Positions 1-7,789 of a stretch of DNA of 21,464 nucleotides are shown in pieces. Numbering within the stretch: the stretch's first letter is position 1; each line of letters starts with the position of its first letter. The notes below the pieces were generated by a model. It was not told where the DNA came from. It made no database searches and worked only from the letters and a program-made list of their open reading frames with translations. Made by a program: the position numbers and the translations under genes. The stretch lies in NCBI GenBank assembly GCA_015680685.1, contig MNCI01005936.1, positions 481,150-502,613 on the forward strand. The letters are read 5' to 3'. Origin of the DNA: Gnetum montanum (Eukaryota; Streptophyta; Gnetopsida; Gnetales; Gnetaceae).

Positions 1-2
1 AG

Positions 3-722
3 TACTATCCACCCATGTCCTCTCCAACAAGATCACCATCTCATGTGCCTTACACTTCTCCTCAACCTCAATATCCTCATACTTCACCCCCTTCTACATC
101 GCCACTAGTTGTGCCAGAAGGTTTTGCACCATAGCACAAACCAATGAATGTTACTTGTGCTACTACTATCAATAGTAGTGAAGGTCCTCCATAATGTCAA
201 AAGTGTCCTTTCTTTAAGCATGACCATAGAAAAAGACAACACAGTTCTGAAACCATGGCATCCACCAACTCATCATAAGTTTAGCATTGTGAAGCATCTT
301 CTCCCTCAAACACAACACCTCCTGTGACTCTATTCGGGCCATCAATTAACACTCCAACAATCATGCAACCCAATGAATATAACCACATAGGGAGACATTT
401 CAATCCTTGCATACCATCTTATGGTCATGGGTGCCATAGTTGGTCAACTCCTTATCACATGACCACATCTTATGGTCATGGGTGCCATAGTGGGTCAACT
501 CCTTATCAGATGATCACATCTTATAATTTGCCCCACTATGTCAATTTCAATCGAGTGTGTGAACCCCAATTTGGGTACATTCCAACCACCACATCAAAGG
601 AAACCTAATGTTTTGGATATGACTAGACTCCAGTGTTTCCAAAATTCTTTGATCCAAATTTTCCATTTATTAATTCTAGCCATACTCAAAGGATTAGTTA
701 TGGGGGATATCCTTCATTTTGA
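3..722 (+). pseudogene. Element A: C-terminal tail of a Ty3/gypsy gag (5' part outside window)
   Basis: This is the Pro/Ser/Tyr/His-rich tail of a retrotransposon Gag, entered in mid-gene at the left edge. One frame runs through the stretch with stops at 132, 192, 276, 282, 606, 624 and 720. It matches the tail of element B (about 5303-5999) block by block. Examples are SPQPQYPHTSPPSTSPL against SPHPQYSHPSPPSTFPL, PSYGHGCHS against PYSQGCHS, and NLPHYVNFNRVCEPQF against NLPHYAFHNQVCDQQF. A short segment CQKCPFFKHDH recalls a zinc-binding knuckle, but B lacks both cysteines, so I do not call one. The tail probably lies in the Gag particle outside the capsid domain. It is followed directly by a T-rich spacer, with no protease or RT, as in B. 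The family call rests on colinearity with B, whose capsid is recognisable. Confidence 0.75.
417..518 (+). repeat. 51-bp tandem duplication inside gag tail of element A
   Basis: Two adjacent 51-bp units (417-467 and 468-518) each encode 17 residues starting SYGHGCHS and differ at only a few bases. The length is a multiple of three, so the frame is kept. Element B has a single equivalent (PYSQGCHSG near 5710). The duplication is therefore specific to A and fairly recent relative to the A/B split. Confidence 0.85.
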
Positions 723-2292
723 CAAGTAGAATTAGTAAATTTTTTATATTTCTTTAATTTTACAATTTTTTTTTTCTAGTTCTTCATTTTCAATTTGTTG
801 TTTTCTAATTTTTTGATTTCTACTTTTTTATCTTTTAATTTTTTTGTATCTTTTTATGGGTAATCTCATCGGTGAATAAAATACTCATGTGACTCATCAG
901 TTGAGGTGTTGTTCTATGCTATCAAGTCTTAGGTGATTAATTATTTGGATAGTGAGCCCACAACATCCACCCACCCATTCCATTAATAAGAGGTTCTACT
1001 CTAGGTACAATGCTATTCTTGACATCACTAGAACTTAAAGTAATTTCATGATCCTTATGCCCAAATCAATGAGTGATGAACTAAGAGGAAATAACAAGGG
1101 TGTGACATCAAGGGGACTTGTGGATTCTCTTTGGTAACTTCTGTAGGTGTTATCATTCAACTTGGTTGTACTAAGATCCTTGTAGATCTAACAAAAAATG
1201 GGAGTAAGAGTAATAAAGGCACTCAATAAAGAAACTCAATATTTTTCTAGGGGTCCTATTGAAAAGACATGTACCCATGCTTGAAGGTTGGCGGCTTCTC
1301 CAGTTCATTAATTGGAAAGGACAAAGTGCCAAAGCAGCTAGAAAGAAAAAACAAAAGCAAAAGAAAAGATCAAGAAAAAAAATAATATGTGCTACAAAGA
1401 AATTCCAAATCACTCCTCCCTTAGAAAAAATTCCAAGTGATCATATGCCCTGCTATCATGGTGCTCTTATGGTTTCCCATCATTGGATGAAACAATGCGA
1501 TGTCACTAATCGGAGGAATGGACTTAGTCTTGATTTTGGAGTGATGGGATAATGACATATTAATCACACCCTACACTTAGGATTCATTATGCCCTAGGTC
1601 AGTTACCTCATATCCTAATCTCTGCAATCCCTTCTACAATTCACCTCATCTTTTTGTTCATGTATTTGTGACTCGTGTCTTGTATAGCATTGAATTCATA
1701 TCTCATCACAGTGGTATCTACATGTGTGTGTTTTGTGTAATTCGTGTGGATTACATTTCATTCTTCTAGTGTCTACAAACATTTTCACTAATTACACATC
1801 ACCATCACTTCATTTTATACCTTCCAAGTACTTCATTCTTTCCCTTATCATNATTCCATGAACTTGCTAGCTTGCACAAAAATTGTTCAAATGGCCCTAA
1901 CTTGCTTGTTAACACTCCAATTCTCATTCTGATTGAACCTATCTGAACCTGGAGTGTCTAGCTTAGTCATGGGGGAAGGGTACACTCCCAATTGTGTGTA
2001 ATTTTCCAAAATTTATCATTGCCTAAAGGATATCATAAAGGGTAACTGATCGTAGAGACTTTAAACATGTTGCTAAATCAATTTTCTCTCTTCACTCATA
2101 TCATGATAATTAATTTTTGGAGCCACCTAATTAAATTGGGCCTAATATCAAAACTTTTAGAGGACATTTTTATAAAATTTCCTAACCCTAGATCACATGA
2201 AAAAAATAAATAAATTTATTAAAGGAAAGAAGTAAGGGTATAAGTTACATTTTGTAAATAACCTTACTAATACTCAGCCCATGTGATTGTAG
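723..2292 (+). other. Element A: non-coding spacer between gag and ORF2
   Basis: About 1.57 kb with no convincing gene. It opens with a T-rich tract (roughly 729-860). Blocks colinear with B (6000-7789) and with the reverse strand of D (16510 down to about 14600) follow. They are a GTGTGACATCAAGG block at 1096-1116, a 35-bp block at 1176-1210 identical to B 6421-6455, a GACATGTACCCATGC block at 1261-1280, and a G-rich tract at 1969-1979 near ATGGGGGAAGGG. A purine-rich patch at 1310-1385 is peculiar to A. Relative to B, A lacks about 330 bp that would fall near 1855, where B carries a promoter-like segment. One N lies at 1852. Confidence 0.7.
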
Positions 2293-2725
2293 ATGGCCCC
2301 TAAAGGAGGACAACAAGGAGAACCTTCTCAAGGTACAACTGAATGCCTAGGGGGAGGCAGCAGCCAAGGACCTCATGCTAAACATGTAGAGTAGGAGGCA
2401 CAATCATTCAACATCCATCAAGGAACTCCTATTACTTCTGGCCAAGCAAAAGGTGGAGAGGTCAAGGCCGAGCCTACAAAGAGGAACAATAGCTATTTGC
2501 AGCATGGCATGTCAAGACCAATCAACTATTCCCATAGCTACTGTGTCCATGGGAGGTGCTAACTCCATCAAACATTGGAGCATCAGCATAGATGACATAG
2601 GATCCTTGAACTGAAGAGGAAAAGCTCTAGACACTCCTTTAGAGCCATCAAATTCCAAAAACTAGAGCACAAGATAAAGGGAAGCAACCACTAGGCTACT
2701 CTTAGAGATAATGGAAAATAATCTT
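2293..2725 (+). pseudogene. Element A: ORF2, internally deleted copy of an unrecognised post-pol gene
   Basis: The start ATG is chosen because the leader and N-terminus match B at 7790: MAP, then a Gly/Gln-rich stretch, then QGPH..HVE. An in-frame TAG at codon 34 (2392-2394) is present at the same codon in B. At 2470-2474 the sequence jumps to the equivalent of B 10312; the five bases GAGCC flank the missing 2344 bp in B, which suggests a microhomology-mediated deletion. The remaining C-terminal part, in another frame, carries NQLFP*LLCPWEV and EEEKL, which match B (NQMFP*LPCPLEV, EEEKL) and D (MFPDLPCPWDM). Homology fades near 2700, so the 3' end of the gene, the PPT and the U3 of the LTR are missing. 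The function is unknown. Confidence 0.7.
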
Positions 2726-2754
2726 GATTAAACAAATAAGCAATAGGAAATGAA

Positions 2755-3354
2755 GTTTAAGCTAGCATGGCCACAGTGTGATGTTTGTAATTGCATAGCA
2801 CCTTTGTTTGAGTGTGATGTACTTGGACATGTGCATGATTGGTAATAAAGATGGAGATTACTTTCATCATTACAGCATTCACTTAGATTAATTTTTGTTG
2901 TTTTACTTATTTAATGCCTTCTTTAGTTAATAGTTTGATTTATTATTATTTACTTTTCCTATCATTAAGCGAAATGTGTACACCTTAATCATAAGCATTT
3001 AAGTGCAAATACTTGGCACGCCCTGTAGTAATCCCATGAAGTCCAAGACATGTACGGATGATTAATGATGGATACCATCACCATAGGCTAATTTAGATTT
3101 TGCTTCCATTATTAGTTTAATCAATTTATATTTTTTATTATCACAAGTAATGTAGAAGTAGGACATCATATGCCTCACTTTGGACTAAACCATATGTGAC
3201 AAAGCTACTACTAATTGAGGTGGGAAGATAGCAAACTGTAATCAACATATAACTATCTAGGTGCCACAACTAGTCCATCCATGGAGTTCAACTAGACCAT
3301 GTGTACATGCTCATATTCGTATGGTTGAGCATATGGGTACCTTGCCACTCATCA
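2755..3354 (+). repeat. LTR-1: 5'-truncated LTR shared by elements A (3') and B (5')
   Basis: This stretch is a direct repeat of about 10944-11392, at roughly 85-90% identity by eye, starting at AAGCTAG and including a 12-bp gap near the start. It ends in TCATCA at 3349-3354, one base before the primer-binding site, as expected for an LTR end. A polyadenylation-type AATAAA lies at 2844-2849. The last 160 bp (after about 3195) have no counterpart in LTR-2, which is truncated there. The last 40 bp (TCGTATGGTTGAG...CTCATCA) resemble the end of the C LTR. The U3 part with the TATA box is missing, so this LTR could not promote transcription of B in its present form. A full LTR of this family would be about 0.8 kb, pieced from both copies. 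Confidence 0.85.
2844..2849 (+). promoter_or_regulatory. AATAAA polyadenylation-type signal in LTR-1
   Basis: AATAAA sits at the same place in the aligned LTR-2 (11038-11043), with conserved flanks on both sides. This fits the R-region 3'-end signal of an LTR element. It is a short motif in AT-rich DNA, so it is supported by alignment only. Confidence 0.5.
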
Positions 3355-3355
3355 T

Positions 3356-3373
3356 TGGCATCGTTGCCAAGGA
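3356..3373 (+). other. Primer-binding site of element B (tRNA-Asp type, decayed)
   Basis: TGGCATCGTTGCCAAGGA starts two bases after the LTR end. It matches the complement of the plant tRNA-Asp 3' end (TGGCGCCGTTGCCGGGGA, from general knowledge) at 14 of 18 positions. All four differences are transitions. Reverse transcription of the minus strand would be primed here. tRNA-Asp priming is typical of Athila-like Ty3/gypsy elements. Confidence 0.85.
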
Positions 3374-3434
3374 TGGTTCTAGTTATCTAGATTAGTTATA
3401 TTACATAAAATCATTGTAAAAGGGTATTAACGAT

Positions 3435-5999
3435 ATGTCTTTTAAGAAGTATTCAGACACACACCACAAATTGACAACAATGTTTCACTCATGTGGAAAT
3501 GATTATGAACCGTATAGCACACCTATTCATTGGAGAACTAATGAAATATACAAGGAAGAAGATTAGAGTGATCCACCTTATGAAAGGATTTTTCATGACC
3601 ATGGCCATCCTAATGACACTCAAAGATAACATTCACCTAAGACAAACAATCTTGAAGAAGATGACATAATTCCTAAACTAGGGGAGGCCTCAAGGCCTAA
3701 GACCTCCTTGGTACTTAGAAATGATAAACCAAGGAACCTTGAGAAACATTATAGAAGCCATGGCTATCCTACCAGTTCCTCCTATTCATCTTCCCCCTCA
3801 ACTTCAATGCCTAGTTCTGATGTAGATGAATGTGCGTATAGAGATAGAGCTTCATAAAAGGGTTAGAATAAAAGAAAAAATGAAACCCAAAGACACACCC
3901 AAGGTCATCAACATGAACACAAGCCCCATCATCACCATCGATCAAATAGAGATTTTAATCACAACTTGTCTGAAAATGATAAATTCTTGTTAGTCCCTAA
4001 AATCCTAATGCACATCACAGAGGCTATTAAGATATCTCATAGGCATCATAAGAATAGTCGACTACCTAAGCTCAACCTAAATAATATTCCAAAATTTGAA
4101 ACAGGCTATGATTTAGATCTGCAACATCATTTACAAGCCTTCCATAATCCTTGTGTGCTCAACAATGTGAACAATAAATGGAAAAATCTTAAGCTCTTTC
4201 CTAGGACACCAATCAATAAAGCCAAAGTGTGGTATAGATCATTGGAATCAAATTCAATTAGATAATGGTCAACCATGTTAAAACTTTTTAATAAAAGATA
4301 CCAAACCTATGTGCAAGTGTCCACCTTAAGAAGATAAATCCAAAGATGAAAACAAGAATAATAGGAACCCTTGTACATGGCATTAGATAAATACTATGAC
4401 TTACTAAATAAATGTCTAGGTCATAGGTTCTCCAAGAAAGCATAAATACTCCACATTATAGATAGGCTTAGTAATGAAACAAGGATGAACCTTCGAAAGT
4501 AAGCCCAAGGACATCTATATAAGATCCAAGCCCACTAGGTCAAAGAACTAATAGAGAATTTGGCAAAAGAAGAGAGAGAATTATCTAAATGGGAGAATTC
4601 CAAATCATTTGAGTGGGACCCAACTCTAGAAATAACAAAGGTTCAAAACTACAAGGAAGAGGAAGCAACCAATTCTAAAAAGGTGATACAGTCCCAACCT
4701 TTGCCAATACAGAAATCGATAGATGAAATTGAGGAAAAGCATAATAAGATGACCATATGGGCAAATGAATAAAGTGTTAATTTAGAAGACATTTTTGGAG
4801 AGAGGATCATCCAAAATAAACCTAGCAATTGAAACAAATAGAGTTCACAGAAATCAGAAATAGTTAAGAACAATGTTCAACAACTAGGGAGAATGGCTAA
4901 GGGTAATGAGGCCAAAGGCTCAACTACAAATAATGAGGATGGATGTGATGTCTATTTATATGATCATCCAAAGGGCCATTGCTTGGTCTCGTCCCATCTA
5001 TATGAGCATTCGGTAGGGAAGCTACACCCAAAATTGATACAAAGGTATTAGTCTAGGTGCATCCCTATTCCACGAGGTAATTATGGATAACCCCATAACC
5101 CATTGTACTATCCTGAGGGGAGCTATTACCAGCCTCAACACTTTGCTTCATCATAGTGGCAAACACAAGTGTTGGGAAGGCAACTATCTAGCCAGCCACA
5201 TCCTTCTTATCCACCAAAACCAAACACCTACTATGTTCAACATCCTGTTTCTCCAACTAGTTATGAATCCTCTACCTCTAATCATCGTTATCACTTTCCT
5301 GAGTATCATTGACCCATGTATTCTTATAAGGAATCACCACCTCATACTTCTCACACTTCTCCTCACCCTCAATATTCTCATCCTTCACCTCCTTCTACAT
5401 TTCCATTAGACATATCGAATGGTTCCATACCACCATGCCAACCAATGGATGTAAATTGTGTTGTTGCTATTAACAAAAGCAGGTTCCCTATGCAACGTTG
5501 GAAGAATACCTTATTTAGGCATGGCCATAGGAAGAATAATCACACTTATGAACCTACTCCACCCTCTAAACCAGCCCAAGGCCGACATAGTACAACACCT
5601 TCCTTAGCTCCATCAACAGCCCCTATTACTATACCTAGGCTTCCACCTCACACTCCAACATCCAGATGATCTAGTGAATTCACCAATGTGAAGGGACACA
5701 TAGATCCATGCATACTTCCATATAGTCAAGGATGCCATAGTGGGCTATATTTCCCTCATAATGTACACACACCATCCAACCTACCCCACTATGCTTTCCA
5801 TAATCAAGTGTGTGACCAACAATTTCTCTACCTAGCCACCATACCACCGATAGACACCCAGTGGTTAGGGGATGAAGGGTTCCTAACATTTCATACATGC
5901 ATGAATCCTATTCATCCACTTATTAATCCTAGCCATGACCAAATGTTTAGTCATGGGGGTCACCTCCCCTCGTGCGCCCCCCACCCCCCCAAATTCTAA
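3435..5999 (+). pseudogene. Element B: full-length Ty3/gypsy gag pseudogene
   Basis: Gag is the structural polyprotein that packages element RNA. The first ATG after the PBS (3435, MSFKKYSDTHH) opens a frame that continues to the stop at 5997-5999. That is 855 codons in one frame, with about twenty internal stops (e.g. 3564, 4263, 4770, 5667) and no frameshift that I can see. In order: a His/Arg-rich linker (about 3890-3960), the capsid region starting LPKLNLNNIPKFE (about 4055) and continuing through WYRSLESNS and KLFNKRYQTY to ENLAKEERELSKWE, the motif LPIQK (about 4705) also found in C, then a long Pro/Ser/Tyr/His-rich tail. No clear CCHC knuckle is seen. At two capsid positions where C keeps CAA and TGG, B has TAA and TGA. 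No pol follows; the frame ends at the spacer. Confidence 0.88.
5955..5990 (+). other. G/C-run cluster at the end of gag B
   Basis: A run of five G (5955-5959) is followed by C runs of four (5966-5969), six (5977-5982) and seven (5984-5990), with two CpG sites between them. This contrasts sharply with the AT-rich, CpG-poor surroundings. Element A has only a single G run at the matching place. The minus strand could partly meet a G-quadruplex pattern. It is still within the gag frame (SHGG...CAPHPPKF). Confidence 0.6.
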
Positions 6000-7789
6000 T
6001 TTCCAAGATTCTTAAGTATTAGTTTATCTTTTTATTTTATGATTTTTTTTCATTTCTGTATTTCTTTTACTTTTTTTAATTATTATTTTCAATTTTATAC
6101 TGTAATCTCAACTATGAATAAGTTGATCATGTTTCCCATTAAGGTGAGGCCTTTCTTTATGTTGCCTAGTCATAAGGGATTGATTATTCAGACATTGAGA
6201 CCACAACATCCATCCACCTATTCCATTAATAAGAGGTTAGTTCTTTGGTCACAATGGTAATCTTTTTCATCATGCAACTATAAATAATTTGATAATCATT
6301 ATGTCTAGATAGATGAGAGAAGGACTAAGGTGGAATGACAAGGGTGTGACATCAAGGAAATTCACAAATTCTCTTTGGCTACTTCCATATGTTATATCGT
6401 GTTGCCAAGGTTTTAACTATATCCTTGTAGATCTAACAAAAAATGGGAGTAAGAGCAACACAAAATGGCACTAAATAATCTTCTATGGCTCCCACTGGAA
6501 AGACATGTACCCATGCCTAAATTTAGGTGACTTCATAGAGCCATAAAAAACAACTAATAATAATAAAATTATGCCACCATGATGCTCCTCCCTTGAACTA
6601 AATTCCAAGTGATGTTACTGCTTACAACTCTGGTAGACTTATGGTTGTTTGTCAATGGGATGAAGCAATGCACTATCACTGCAATGTGGTATGGACTTGG
6701 TCTAAAACTTGGAAAGCCAGACACATGGTTATTTAATTACTAATTTCACACAATAGTCCATTGTGACCATCATTAGAAACCTCATGCCTCGATTTTTGTC
6801 ATCCCTTCTACAATCCATCTCATGTCATTTTCTGAATGTTCATAACTTGTGGTTGGTGTAATGTAGAGTTATTATCTCAACTTGGTGGTTCTAACATGTG
6901 TATTTTGTTCACAGGTATATGTTGCATTCAACTTCTTTAGTGCCCATGGACATTAGAGATGTGGTTCCACAAGGGCATCATATGCTAGAGCTTACTTTAG
7001 GGAGGATCCATTTGTGTAACTTTTGTAACTTGTCCCTATTGTAGACAACCACATTATTTTACATCCTCCAACTACTCACCTAAGTGAACTATCATTTTCC
7101 TTATCATTTTAATCAATCGTTCCTCAAAAATTACTATACACCATTCATCCTAGCCCCTTTTCACAAATTTTAATATATGACTCCACCAGGATACACTTTT
7201 GGTGCCTCAAAATCAATTTTCCAAATACCCGAGGCATTCTAATTGTATCTCAAATCCTTAATTAAATATCACAAATTCATTATTTTCACTTTGTCCCTAC
7301 ATTTTATCCCTATCAATGGGGATGCAATATCACATCTAACCGAATATTGGGTATGCAATATCATGTCTTGCCTACCTATATATAGTTACGATCCCACCTA
7401 CTTAAACGTTCATTTCCTTCATTTTTCACTAAGGAAGTTGTTGAAATTTTCCTTTATGACTTAGAGCTTTGCCTCTCCATCTTCCAAGTGCAATATCTAG
7501 CTCCCTAACATTCCAATTTCAATTCTATTTGATCCTATTTGAACCCAAAGTGTTCCACTTAGTTGTGGGGGGGCAAGGGGGNTGTAAGTGCCACATGTAA
7601 AGAAACTGACAAAACCCAACAATGTAGGTCAACAATAACACCTTTTGGAACCACTTATCAAAAATATTTCTAACTCTAAAATCACATTACATAATTATGA
7701 ACTGTTAACTAAGGCAATGATTAAGGTATGAGTTGATAAAAATTTTCTCTACACAACCTTAGTAACAATTGATCTTTGAGTGATTACAG
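6000..7789 (+). other. Element B: non-coding spacer between gag and ORF2
   Basis: About 1.8 kb, colinear with A 723-2292 and with the reverse strand of D. It holds a T-rich tract (about 6019-6110), a GTGTGACATCAAGG block (6340-6359), a 35-bp block identical to A (6421-6455), GACATGTACCCATGC (6497-6516), a promoter-like segment absent from A (7344-7385) and a G-rich tract (7566-7581, N at 7582). No open frame of significance is conserved between copies. In D the same spacer lies downstream of integrase, so in B it directly follows gag because pol is missing. Confidence 0.7.
7344..7385 (+). promoter_or_regulatory. LTR-like hairpin plus TATA segment upstream of ORF2 (possible internal promoter)
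   Basis: ATATTG-N6-CAATAT (7344-7361) is followed 16 nt later by TATATATAG (7377-7385). In LTR-2, ATATTGT-N4-ACAATAT (10794-10811) is followed 20 nt later by TATAAATA (10831), and the bases around the stems also align (AATATTG..TA..CAATATC.TG). The ORF2 start is about 405 bp downstream. This could be an internal promoter or a captured U3 fragment. The motif is short and lies in AT-rich DNA. Confidence 0.35.

Noticed and set aside
198-234. Zinc knuckle in gag A (CQKC...HDH)
   Set aside because: Spacing does not fit CX2CX4HX4C, and B lacks the cysteines.
1259-1552. 97-codon Lys-rich open frame in A's spacer, resembling a small nuclear protein
   Set aside because: The matching part of B is full of stops, and D has a one-base difference in the first block. 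The Lys-rich part comes from an A-rich tract found only in A. It looks like chance.
5950-5960. TAGTCATGGGGG as a vestigial PPT marking an old element end at the gag/spacer junction
   Set aside because: It lies in the gag frame (SHGG in B, SYGG in A), so coding conservation explains it.
3435-5999. Stop-codon recoding (a variant code or readthrough) as the reason for one long frame with many stops
   Set aside because: Stops of all three types occur, and at two compared sites they fall on Gln and Trp codons of a relative. Decay by transitions is simpler.
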